A stretch of DNA of 12,246 nt, taken from positions 1 through 12,246 of the forward strand of contig CAZPCZ010000041.1 of the NCBI GenBank assembly GCA_964585225.1. The letters are read 5' to 3'. The DNA comes from CAZPCZ01 sp964585225 (GTDB lineage: Bacteria > Patescibacteriota > Patescibacteriia > JACPHY01). This document shows, piece by piece, positions 1-12,000 of this stretch. Under the pieces are notes generated by a model. It was given only the letters and a program-made list of their open reading frames with translations. It searched no databases and was not told where the DNA came from. The position numbers and the translations under genes are program-made. Each line of letters starts with the position of its first letter. The stretch's first letter is position 1.

Positions 1-3000
1 ACGCTCACCGTGTCTTTCCTCTGCACATCCACGTTCTGGTCCGTGTCGTTCACCATCACAAACATCGCATCTCTCGTCTGGTACGTGTCCACCTCGTCCA
101 CCAGACCCGAATCCTCAAATATCTGCAAACTCGCCGTCGTCCCGATCTCCAGCGCCAGCGCCGTGTCGCTCCTCGCGTCCGTCGCGTCGTTCGCGTCCAC
201 ATACGCCACCTGCACCGTGTCCCCTCGGCCCCAGCTCACAACACCATCCGACGCCGTCGGCGTCTTCGTGTCCGTCACCACTATCGATCCGCTCCGGAAC
301 ACTCCGCCCGTCTCTCCAGCCTCCGTCAGATACAGGACCTCCGTGTCCAGCACCACTCGCGTCTGATGGTCACCCACGTATACGCTCACCTTCACCGTGT
401 CGATCCCCTCGGGATTGCGGTTCTCGTCCGTGTCAACCACCTCGATGTACATCACGTCCCTCGTCAACATCGTGTCCACGTCATCACGGTACTGCGCGTC
501 CTCGTAGATCTGCACGTTCGCCGTGTACGCCCGGTCCACCGCCAGCGCCGTGTCCAGCGCCGTGTCCGTACCGTCGCTCGCGTCCACATACACCACATAC
601 GTCGTGTCCGATAGACCCCACGACAGCACCCCGTCCCCGGATACCGGCACCTTCGTGTCCGTCAGTATGATCCCTACACTCCGGAATACTCCGCTCGTGT
701 CGCTCGTCTCCGTCAACGTCACAATCTCCGTGTCCAATATCTGCCCGTTCGTGTCGCTCCCGATTCTCACCGTCACCTGCACCGTGTCCCGCAGCTGGGG
801 ATTCCGGTTCTCGTCCGTGTCCTGCATCAAGATGTACATCACGTCCTGCGTAAAATACGTGTCCACGTCGTCCGTGAAGTTCACGTCCTCGTACAACTGC
901 ACCACCGACCCCGTCACCTTCTCCACCGCCAGCACCGTGTCGCTCCTCTCCTCGCTCGTTCCCACTATGTCCGCGTACACCACCTGCATCGTGTCGCTCC
1001 GGCCCCAACTCACCCGGCCGTTGCCGATCTCCGGCTTCTCCGTGTCCGTCACCGTTATCCCGCCGCTCTGAAATACTCCCGTCGTCTCCCCGCTCTCCGT
1101 CAGATACAGCGTCTCCGTGTCCAGCACCAGCCCGCCCGCGTCTCCCAGCTCCGTCGTCCCGTTGCCGATGATTACCGTCACGCTCACCGTGTCACGCAAC
1201 TGCGGGTTACGGTTCTCGTCCGTGTCGTGCACCGCCAGATAGATCGCGTCTCGCGTCAGCTGCGTGTCCACCTCGTCCTGATACCCTCCATCGTCGTACG
1301 CAACCACCTTCCCAACCGTCGCGATCTCCAGCGCCAATACCGTGTCGCTGCTCGTGTCCACCGCGTTCACGTCCCCGTACACGATCGTCATCGTGTCCAA
1401 CCGGCCCCAGCTCATCACTCCGTCGTTCACTCGCGGCGTCACCGTGTCCGTCACCACCACCTCCACGCTTCGGAACATCCCGCTCGTCTCCCCCGCTTCC
1501 GTCACGTACAGCACTTCCGTGTCGATCACCAGGCCCTGCGCGCTCACCCCCTCCGTCATACCGTTGCCCACATACACCGTCACCCTCACCGTGTCTTTCG
1601 CCTGGGGATTGCGGTTCTCGTCCGTGTCATACACCACCACAAACATCACGTCCCTCGTCAACAGCGTGTCCACTTCGTCCACGTACCCGCTCTCGTACAC
1701 CTGCACATACGACACCGTCGCCGCGTCCACGATCAACGCCGTGTCGCTGGAGAGGTCGCTTGTATTGTTTGAGTCCGTATACGCAATGTGGATCGTGTCC
1801 GATAGGCCCACGGTGATGCGGCCGTTCTGCGCCACGTTCTGATATTCCGTATCCACCACCGCGATCGCAGCGCTCCGGAAAATACCGCTCGTCTCGCCCG
1901 CTTCCGTCAGAATGAATACCTCCGTATCCAGCACCAGCCCCTCGGACCCGCCCACCAGACCGCCGCCGTTGCCGACGTAGACCGTCACCGTCACCGTCTC
2001 GATGCTCTGCGGATTCCGGTTCTCGTCCGTGTCATGCACCGCGATGTATACCAATTCGTTCCTCGGCTGGTACGTGTCCACGTCGTCCACATACGTCGAA
2101 TCCTCGTAGAACTGGGCGCGGCTGGCGGTCGGCACATCGACAATGAGCGCGGTGTCGCGGGCGGTGCCGGAGGTGGCATCGTTGGAATCGGTGTAGGCGA
2201 CGTGGAGAGTATCGAACAGCCCGACGGTGAAGCGGCCGTTCTGGGCGACAATGGGATACTCGGTGTCCACCACGGCGATCACGCCGCTGCGGAACACCCC
2301 GCTCGTCTCCCCCGCCTCCGTCAACACAAATACCTCCGTGTCCAGTAATACCCCCGTCGCGTGATCCCCAACCCACACCGTCACCGTCACCGTCTCAATA
2401 CTCTGGGGATTGCGGTTCTCGTCCGTGTCCACCACCTCGATCAATACGATCTCGTTCCTCGGCCCGTACGTGTCCACATCGTCCGTGTACCTCGTGTCCT
2501 CATAATATTGCACGCCCCCCACGCTCGGTATCTCAATCGCCAGCGCCGTGTCGCTCTTCTCCTCGCTCACGCCCAATACGTCCGCGTACACCACCTGCAT
2601 CGTGTCCGATAACCCCCAGCTCAGTTTCCCGTCCCCAACAACCGGCACGATCGTGTCGCTCAGCCGCACCTCTCCGCTCCGAAATACTCCCGTCGTCTCG
2701 GACGCCTCCGTCAGATAGATCCTCTCCGTGTCCAGCACCAGCCCCGACGCGCCGCCGCCGCTCGTCGCGTTCGATACATACACCAACACGCTCACCGTGT
2801 CCTTCGTCTGCGGATTGCGGTTCTCGTCCGTGTCGTTCACCATCACAAACATCACGTCCCTCGTCAGGAACGTGTCCACGTCGTCCGTGAAACTCGTGTC
2901 CTCAAACATCTGCATCGACGCCGTCGTCGTGATCTCCACCGACAACGCCGTGTCGCTCCGAAGCTCGCTCACGCCCAGCACGTCCTCGTACACCACCTGC

Positions 3001-6000
3001 GCCGTGTCACTCCGGCCCCAGCTGACCCACCCGTCTCCCACCGCCGGCACCTTCGTGTCCGTCATCACCACGCCCGCGCTGCGGAACAGGCCCGTCGTCT
3101 CTCCGCTCTCCGTCAGCTCCACTACCTCCGTGTCCAGCACCAACCCCAACCCGTACCCAAACTCGCTCGTACCGTTGCCCACATAGACTGTCACGCTCAC
3201 CGTGTCTTTCCTCTGCACATCCACGTTCTGGTCCGTGTCGTTCACCACCACATACATCGCGTCCCGCGTCTGGTACGTGTCCACGTCGTCCGTAAAACTC
3301 CCGTCCTCGAACAACTGGATCGACGCCGTCGTCGTGATCTCCACCGCCAGCGCCGTGTCCACACTCGTGTCGCTCGGCGTCGTCACGTCCACATACGCCA
3401 CGTGCACCGTGTCCCCTCGGCCCCAGCTCACCAGACCGTCCGTCACGCTCGGCGTCACCGTGTCCGTCACCACCAGCGTGTCGCTCTTGAATACGCTCGA
3501 TGCCGTGCTCACCTCCGTCAGCACCACCACCAGCGTGTCCAGCACCAATCCGCTCGCGTGATCTCCCACATACACCCTCACCTGCACCGTGTCCTGCACC
3601 TGCGGGTTCCGGTTCTCGTCCGTGTCCTCCACCAATAACATCATCTGATCCCTCACGCTCAACGTGTCCGTCACGTCCACATACCCCGCGTCCTCAAATA
3701 TCGCCACCACCGACTGCTTCGGATCCTCAATCGACAGCGCCGTGTCGCTCCTCAGCTCGCTCACTCCCAACACGTCCTCGTACACCACCTGCATCGTGTC
3801 CCCCTGGCCCCAGCTCACCTTCCCGTCGCTCACTACAGGCACCACCACGTTCGACACCATCACCGACACGCTCTTGAACAGGCCTGTCGTCTCGCCGCTC
3901 TCCGTTAACTCCACCAACTCCGTGTCCAGCACCAACCCGCCCGCATACCCGTACTCGCTCGTTCCGTTGCCCACATACACCCTCACCAACACCGTGTCCC
4001 TCACCTGCGGGTTCCGGTTCTCGTCCGTGTCGTTCACCACCACGTACATCGCGTCGATCGTCAGGTACGTGTCCACCTCGTCCGTCAGATTCGTGTCCTC
4101 AAACAACTGCACCACTCCGCTCGTCGTAATCTCCACCGACAACGCCGTGTCGCTCCTCGTCTCGCTCGTACCCAACACATCCGTGTACACCACCTGCATC
4201 GTGTCGCTACGGCCCCAGCTCACCCACCCGTCCCCAACCGCAGGCGACTTCGTGTCCGTCAGCACCACTCCCGCGCTCTTAAACAGGCCCGTCGTCTCCC
4301 CGCTCTCCGTCAACTCCACCGTCTCCGTGTCCAGCACCAGACCCTGCACATACCCGTGCTCACCCGTGCCGTTGCCCACATACACCGTCACGCTCACCGT
4401 GTCTTTCCTCTGCACATCCACGTTCTGGTCCGTGTCGTTCACCATCACAAACATCGCATCTCTCGTCTGGTACGTGTCCACCTCGTCCACCAGACCCGAA
4501 TCCTCAAATATCTGCAAACTCGCCGTCGTCCCGATCTCCAGCGCCAGCGCCGTGTCGCTCCTCGCGTCCGTCGCGTCGTTCGCGTCCACATACGCCACCT
4601 GCACCGTGTCCCCTCGGCCCCAGCTCACAACACCATCCGACGCCGTCGGCGTCTTCGTGTCCGTCACCACTATCGATCCGCTCCGGAACACTCCGCCCGT
4701 CTCTCCAGCCTCCGTCAGATACAGGACCTCCGTGTCCAGCACCACTCGCGTCTGATGGTCACCCACGTATACGCTCACCTTCACCGTGTCGATCCCCTCG
4801 GGATTGCGGTTCTCGTCCGTGTCAACCACCTCGATGTACATCACGTCCCTCGTCAACATCGTGTCCACGTCATCACGGTACTGCGCGTCCTCGTAGATCT
4901 GCACGTTCGCCGTGTACGCCCGGTCCACCGCCAGCGCCGTGTCCAGCGCCGTGTCCGTACCGTCGCTCGCGTCCACATACACCACATACGTCGTGTCCGA
5001 TAGACCCCACGACAGCACCCCGTCCCCGGATACCGGCACCTTCGTGTCCGTCAGTATGATCCCTACACTCCGGAATACTCCGCTCGTGTCGCTCGTCTCC
5101 GTCAACGTCACAATCTCCGTGTCCAATATCTGCCCGTTCGTGTCGCTCCCGATTCTCACCGTCACCTGCACCGTGTCCCGCAGCTGGGGATTCCGGTTCT
5201 CGTCCGTGTCCTGCATCAAGATGTACATCACGTCCTGCGTAAAATACGTGTCCACGTCGTCCGTGAAGTTCACGTCCTCGTACAACTGCACCACCGACCC
5301 CGTCACCTTCTCCACCGCCAGCACCGTGTCGCTCCTCTCCTCGCTCGTTCCCACTATGTCCGCGTACACCACCTGCATCGTGTCGCTCCGGCCCCAACTC
5401 ACCCGGCCGTTGCCGATCTCCGGCTTCTCCGTGTCCGTCACCGTTATCCCGCCGCTCTGAAATACTCCCGTCGTCTCCCCGCTCTCCGTCAGATACAGCG
5501 TCTCCGTGTCCAGCACCAGCCCGCCCGCGTCTCCCAGCTCCGTCGTCCCGTTGCCGATGATTACCGTCACGCTCACCGTGTCACGCAACTGCGGGTTACG
5601 GTTCTCGTCCGTGTCGTGCACCGCCAGATAGATCGCGTCTCGCGTCAGCTGCGTGTCCACCTCGTCCTGATACCCTCCATCGTCGTACGCAACCACCTTC
5701 CCAACCGTCGCGATCTCCAGCGCCAATACCGTGTCGCTGCTCGTGTCCACCGCGTTCACGTCCCCGTACACGATCGTCATCGTGTCCAACCGGCCCCAGC
5801 TCATCACTCCGTCGTTCACTCGCGGCGTCACCGTGTCCGTCACCACCACCTCCACGCTTCGGAACATCCCGCTCGTCTCCCCCGCTTCCGTCACGTACAG
5901 CACTTCCGTGTCGATCACCAGGCCCTGCGCGCTCACCCCCTCCGTCATACCGTTGCCCACATACACCGTCACCCTCACCGTGTCTTTCGCCTGGGGATTG

Positions 6001-9000
6001 CGGTTCTCGTCCGTGTCATACACCACCACAAACATCACGTCCCTCGTCAACAGCGTGTCCACTTCGTCCACGTACCCGCTCTCGTACACCTGCACATACG
6101 ACACCGTCGCCGCGTCCACGATCAACGCCGTGTCGCTGGAGAGGTCGCTTGTATTGTTTGAGTCCGTATACGCAATGTGGATCGTGTCCGATAGGCCCAC
6201 GGTGATGCGGCCGTTCTGCGCCACGTTCTGATATTCCGTATCCACCACCGCGATCGCAGCGCTCCGGAAAATACCGCTCGTCTCGCCCGCTTCCGTCAGA
6301 ATGAATACCTCCGTATCCAGCACCAGCCCCTCGGACCCGCCCACCAGACCGCCGCCGTTGCCGACGTAGACCGTCACCGTCACCGTCTCGATGCTCTGCG
6401 GATTCCGGTTCTCGTCCGTGTCATGCACCGCGATGTATACCAATTCGTTCCTCGGCTGGTACGTGTCCACGTCGTCCACATACGTCGAATCCTCGTAGAA
6501 CTGGGCGACGCCCGGGGCGCCAATCTCGACCGCAAGCGCGGTGTCGCTCTTCTCCTCGCTCACACCCAGCACGTCGGCGTACAGGACATGGACGGTGTCG
6601 GCCAGACCCCAACTGAGAATTCCGTCATTGACCACCGGAACGACCGTATCGGTGATTCGAACCGCGCTGCTTCGGAACATCGCGGTGGTCTCCTCGCTTT
6701 CGGTCAGATAGATCCGCTCGGTATCGAGGACAAGCCCGGCCGCGCCGCCGCCCGATGTGGCGTTGGCGACATAGGCCAGCACGCTGACCGTATCCTTGAC
6801 CTGCGGGTTTCGGTTTTCATCCGTGTCATGGACGAAAATATACACGAGATCACGCGTCAGATAGGTATCGACATCGTCAGAGAATCCCGTATCGTCAAAG
6901 AGCTGGATAGCGGCGGTGGTGGTGATTTCCAGGGCCAGCACCGTGTCTCCCCATGTGTCGGTCGGATCATTGCCGTCCTTGTAATACGCGAATATCGTGT
7001 CGCTGCGGCCCCAGCTGATCCATCGGTCGCCCACCACGGGCGTCCGGGTATCGGTGAGGATCACAGGCCCATACTTGAACATGCCGCTGGTTTCAGCGTC
7101 TTCGGTCAAATAGATCGTTTCCGTATCGAGGATCAGTCCCTGGGCGTATCCGGCTTCCGTTGATCCATTGCCCACGAAGACCGTCACCGACACGGTTTCC
7201 GGCGACTGAGGATTTCGATTTTCGTCGGTATCCTGAACGAGCAGATACATGTGGTCCCGTGTGAGGAAGGTATCGACTTCGTCGAAGTAGGCGGTATCGT
7301 CATAAATGACGACGAGTCCGCCCGATGGAATACCGATGGCGACCGCGGTGTCGCTGCGGGATTCGGTTGATCCCAGGATGTCCTCATAGACGACATGGGC
7401 CGTGTCGTCCTCGCCCCAGGTCACGCGGGCGTCATTGACGGCAAGCGGGAGGACGTTGGAAAGGCCGATGGAGTCTGATCGGAAAATGCCGGTGGTCTCG
7501 CCGCTTTCGGTCAACGTGAACCAGTCGGTATCGATCACCAGCCCGACCGGGGCAAGGCCCGGACCGTTGCCGACATAAATCGTGACGCGGACCGTATCGC
7601 GATTCTGAGGATTGCGGTTTTCATCCGTGTCCTGGACAAGAACGTACATCACATCCAGCACCTGGTATGTCTCAACCTCGTCGGTGAACTCAATATTTTC
7701 ATAGAACTGGATGACACCGGCGGTCGAAATCTCAAGCGCGAGAGCGGTGTCACTCAGGGATTCCGCCGATCCCAGAACGTCGGTATAGGCGACGTGTATC
7801 GTGTCGCTGCGTCCCCAGCTGACTCGCCCGTTCTCCACGCTCGGCCGCTCGGTATCGGTCAGGGTAATGCCGGCGCTCTGGAAGATGCCCGATGTTTCGC
7901 CGCTTTCGGTCAACCCGAGCGTCTGCGTGTCAATGACCAATCCGGCCGGTGTGCCCTCATTGGCGTTGTTGCCGACAAAGACGGTGACGGCGAGTGTATC
8001 TTTGAGCTGAGGATTGCGGTTTTCATCCGTGTCGTGAACAGCGACATAGATCACATCGCGGGTCAGATAGGTATCCACGTCGTCCTGGAATCCGGTGTCG
8101 TCGTAGAAGACCACTTTGCCGACGGTCGGGATCTCGATCGCCAGGGCGGTATCGGACAGAGTTTCGGCGGATCCGAGGACATCGGTGTAGGTGACGTGCA
8201 GAGTATCGCTGCGGCCCCAGCTTAAGCGGCCGTTTTCCGAGACCGGTTTTTCAGTGTCGGACAGCGAGATGATGGCGCTCTGGAAAATACCCGTGGTCTC
8301 GCCGCTTTCGGTGAGGACCAGCGCCTGGGTGTCCAGCACCAGCCCGCCCGCGTCGGCGCCTTCGGATTGGCCATTTCCGACATAAACGGTGACGGCGACG
8401 GTATCCTTGATCTGCGGGTTGCGGTTTTCATCCGTGTCATGGACGGCGATCAGCATCACATCCCGGGTGAGGTACGTATCCACGTCGTCGATGAATCCGG
8501 TGTCGTCGTAGAAGATGGCTTTGGCGACCGTCGGAATTTCGAGAGCCAGGGCGGTGTCCATGCCCGTGTCGGAGGCGTCGTTTCCGTCCGAGTAGGCCAC
8601 ATGCAGGGTGTCGCCGCGGCCCCAGCTGAGGACCCCGTCATTCACACGCGGGTAGACCGTATCCGAGACCACCACTTCGACGCTTCGAAGCACACCCGAC
8701 GTCTCCGTCGTTTCTGTCAGCACGAGGGTTTCGGTATCGATGATCAGACCGGCCGCAGTGGCGCCTTCGGCGGTGCCGTTGCCGACGTAGACGGTGACCG
8801 TTACGGTATCTTTGATATGGGGATTGCGGTTTTCGTCGGTATCCTGGACCTGGAGCAGGACCACATCCCGGGTGAGGAGCGTGTCGATTTCGTCCAGATA
8901 TCCGGTGTCATCAAAGAATGTCACCAGTCCATCCGTCGACGCCTGCACGGCGAGCACCGTGTCGCTCCGGCTCTCGCTCGATCCCAAGACATCGGTATAG

Positions 9001-12000
9001 ACCACATGGATCGTGTCGCTGATGCCCCAGCTGATGAACCCGTCGCTGACGGCCGGGACCAGGGTATCGGTGACGGTCACGGCGGCGCTCTGGAAGATTC
9101 TCGTGGTCTCGCCGCTTTCCGTCAAATAAATCAGTTCCGTATCCAGAACCAGCCCGTCCCCGGCGTTGCCGGAATAGGCGGTCACCGTCACCGTATCCTT
9201 CAACTGGGGATTGCGGTTCTCGTCCGTATCGCTCACCCAGATGTACATGAGATCCCGCGTGAATAGGGTATCGATGTCATCCGTGAATGTGGAATCCTCA
9301 AATATCTGTACCACGGCGTTCGACGGGATTTCGATACCCAACGCCGTGTCGGTCGCGCTCTCGCTCGTACCCGCCACATCCGTGTACACCACCGCCAGCG
9401 TGTCGCTCCGGCCCAGGCTCAGCCGGCCGTTTTCCGCCACCGGTTTTTCCGTGTCCGCCAACATGACCTCCGCGCTCCGGAATATTCCCAGCGTCTCGCC
9501 CTCCTCCGTCAGCACCAGGGTCTGCGTGTCCAATACCAGCCCGCCCGCGTCCGCGCCCTCGGACTGGCCGTTGCCCACGTATACCACCACACTCACCGTG
9601 TCTATCAACTGGGGATTCCGGTTCTCGTCCGTGTCGTGCACCGCCACCACCATCACGTCCCTCGTCGAATACGTGTCCACATCGTCCCTCAGACCCGTAT
9701 CCTCGTAGAACACCACCTTCGCCGTCGTCGCGATCTCTATCGCCAGCACTGTATCGCTCACGCTCTCGCTTGTGCCCGTCACGTCCGTATACACCACCTG
9801 CATCGTGTCCTGCCGGCCCCAGCTCAGGATCCCGTCGCTCACTTTCGGGTACACCGTGTCCGTCACCACCACCGCAATGCCCGGAAACACGCCCGTCGTC
9901 TCCTCGCTTTCCGTCACCCAGATCAGCTCCGTGTCCAGCACCAGACCCTGCGCGCTCCCTCCTTCCGACACTCCATTACCGATATACACCATCACTCCCA
10001 GCGTATCCTTCAACTGGGGATTCCGGTTCTCATCGGAATCGTGGACGGCGATGAACATCACGTCTCGCGTGAGCAGGGTGTCCACATCGTCCAGGAATCC
10101 TGAGTCCTCATAGACCACCATCTTCCCGGCCGTCGCGATCTCGATCGCCAACACCGTGTCACTGCTCGTGTCCACACTGTTCACATCCCCGTACAGGACG
10201 CTGATCGTGTCCTGCCGGCCCCAGCTCACCACGCCGTCGTTCACCTTCGGATACCGGGTATCCGTCACCACCACCTCCACGCTGCGGAACACGCCGCTGG
10301 TCTCGCCGGCCTCCGTCACGTAGAGAACCTCGGTGTCGATCAGCAGTCCCGCGCCGCTTGGACCCTCCAGCGTCCCGTTGCCCACGTAGACCACAACCTT
10401 GACGGTGTCCTGGGCCTGCGGATTGCGGTTCTCGTCCGTGTCGAAGACCACCACAAACATCACATCCCTCGTCAGCAGCGTGTCAACCTCGTCCACATAC
10501 CCGCTCTCGTACACCTGGGTGTAGGACGGCGTCGCCGCATCGATGATGAGGGCGGTATCGATCCGCAGGTCCGTCACCTCGTTGCTGTCGACGTAGGCGA
10601 CATGCAGAGTGTCGGACAATCCGACGGTAATCCGCCCATTTTGCGGAACGATGAAAAATTCTGTGTCCACAACCACGAGGTGCCCGCTGCGGAACAGTCC
10701 CGCTGTCTCGCCGGCCTCCGTCAGGATCAGGACTTCCGTATCCACGATCATTCCCTCCGGTCCACCCACGGCGCCGCCGCCGTTTCCGACGAAGACCGTG
10801 ACCGTGACCGTCTCGATGGTCTGGGGATTCCGGTTTTCATCCGTGTCGTAGACGGCGATAAACACAAGCTCATTTCTCGGCAGGTACGTGTCAACCTCGT
10901 CTCCATAAAGAGAATCTTCGTAGAATTCGACTTTGGCCGACGTCGAGATGGTGATCGCCAGAGCCGTATCACTCCGGGATTCGCTCACTCCAAACACGTC
11001 ATCGTAGGCCACATGGATCGTGTCCGACTGGCCCCAGCTCATGATCCCGTCACCGACCGCCGGGACGACCGTATCGGTGAGTCGAACCGCCGCGCTTTGG
11101 AAGATCGCCGTTGTTTCGGCCGATTCGGTGAGATAGATCCGTTCCGTGTCCAGCACCAGACCGGCCGCGCCGCCGCCGGCGGTCGCATTGGCCACATAGG
11201 CCAGCACGCTGAGGGTATCGCTGACCTGCGGGTTGCGGTTTTCGTCCGTGTCGGACAGCCAGACGAAGAGCAGGTCGCGAGTCAGATAGGTGTCGACGTC
11301 ATCCGAGAATCCGGTGTCCTCGAAGAACTGGATGGAGGCGGTTGTGGTGATTTCGATGGCCAGAGCCGTGTCCCCGAACGTATCGGTCGGATCGTTGCCG
11401 TCTTTGTAAAGCACGAAGATCGTGTCTTTCACGCCCCAGCTCATCCACCCGTCTCCGACAATTGGCACGCGGGTGTCGGTCAGGATGATCGTGTCATGCC
11501 GGAAAACACCGCTCGTCTCCGCGCTCTCCGTCAGGTAGATCGTCTCCGTATCCAGTATCAACCCAGCCGCAAACCCACCCTCGGTTGAATTGTTACCCAC
11601 ATACACCGTCACCGCCACCGTCTCCACGGTTTGGGGATTGCGGTTCTCGTCCGTGTCCTGCACTAGAAGCCTCATGATGTCCCGCGTCAAGAACGTGTCC
11701 GTGTCGTCGGTATATCCCTGATCCTCAAAGATCGAGACAATTCCTCCGGTCGGAATACCCACCGCCACCGCCGTGTCGCTCCGGGTCTCGCTCGCGCCCA
11801 GAATGTCCTCATACACGACATGGGCCGTGTCGTCCTCTCCCCAAGTCACCCGGCCATCATTGGACGTCAGCGGAAGGACATTGGAAACAGCGACCGTATC
11901 TGACCGGAAGATTCCGCTTGTTTCGGTGGTTTCCGTGAGCAATATCCCATCCGTGTCCAGCACCAGCCCCACCGGCGCCACTCCCGGACCGTTGCCGACG

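Larger units (their letters stand above)
1..2118 (-). repeat. long exact direct repeat, copy A (distal, C-terminal side)
   Basis: This segment matches 4390-6507 at a constant offset of 4389 nt. I found no mismatch in the stretches aligned by eye, and translations in several reading frames are the same in both copies. It holds the end of the chimeric unit, then five complete units (2006 down to 21). Its left end is the window edge, so the true repeat may be longer. Identity stops at 2118/2119, inside a codon (Arg here, Val in copy B). Confidence 0.93.
1..3212 (-). repeat. higher-order repeat block III (partial, cut by window edge)
   Basis: Domain order is w', a, chimera, b, c, d, s1, s2, then the window ends. 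No P unit precedes w', and an extra chimeric unit is inserted between a and b. From the end of the chimera onward it equals block II base for base. Confidence 0.7.
4390..6507 (-). repeat. long exact direct repeat, copy B (proximal, N-terminal side)
   Basis: Partner of bases 1-2118. The offset of 4389 nt is 1463 codons and exactly 11 domain units, so the duplication keeps both reading frame and domain phase. Its right boundary at 6507/6508 lies about 37 residues before the end of an a-type domain. Synonymous codon style changes at the same point. Confidence 0.93.
3213..7604 (-). repeat. higher-order repeat block II (11 domains)
   Basis: Domain order is P, w, a, b, c, d, s1, s2, m, n, s3. The P-w-a-b-c-d core matches block I. 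The remaining five differ: block I has e, s, c, e, e' there. Bases 4390-6507 of this block are repeated exactly at 1-2118. Confidence 0.75.

Noticed and set aside
484..1008. Minus-strand frame of 174 Gly/His/Arg-rich residues, duplicated at 4873-5397
   Set aside because: Frame-shifted shadow of the giant gene on the same strand. Its perfect duplication only reflects the exact 2.1 kb repeat.
2119..2280. Codon-style patch as a small inserted mobile element
   Set aside because: It encodes the normal b-type domain core in frame, with no terminal inverted repeats or target duplication. A recombination junction explains it better.
3664..4755. Plus-strand Ser/Thr/Val-rich frame of 363 residues, and similar frames at 10-366, 523-1071, 1342-1842, 4912-5460 and 5731-6231
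   Set aside because: Low-complexity antisense read-through of GTG/ACG/GAC codons. It repeats with the domain array and is interrupted wherever codon style changes.
4356..5003. His/Arg/Val-rich plus-strand frames (also 366-614, 1227-1772, 2361-2612, 5616-6161, 9636-10103)
   Set aside because: Composition (HRVRVHH-like) is the typical shadow of Asp/Thr/Val-rich sense codons in a shifted antisense frame; nothing protein-like.
8817..9203. In-frame ATG codons as starts of separate smaller genes
   Set aside because: No stop separates them from upstream codons, and they lie at the same place (TRDxMYV) in most domains.
10602..11588. Plus-strand open frame of 328 residues (similar ones at 8367-9266 and 6423-7163)
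   Set aside because: These lie in exact antisense codon register to the giant gene, end at random points, lack a visible ribosome binding site, and repeat with the array. They are open only because the sense codons TTA, CTA and TCA are scarce in this GC-rich gene.
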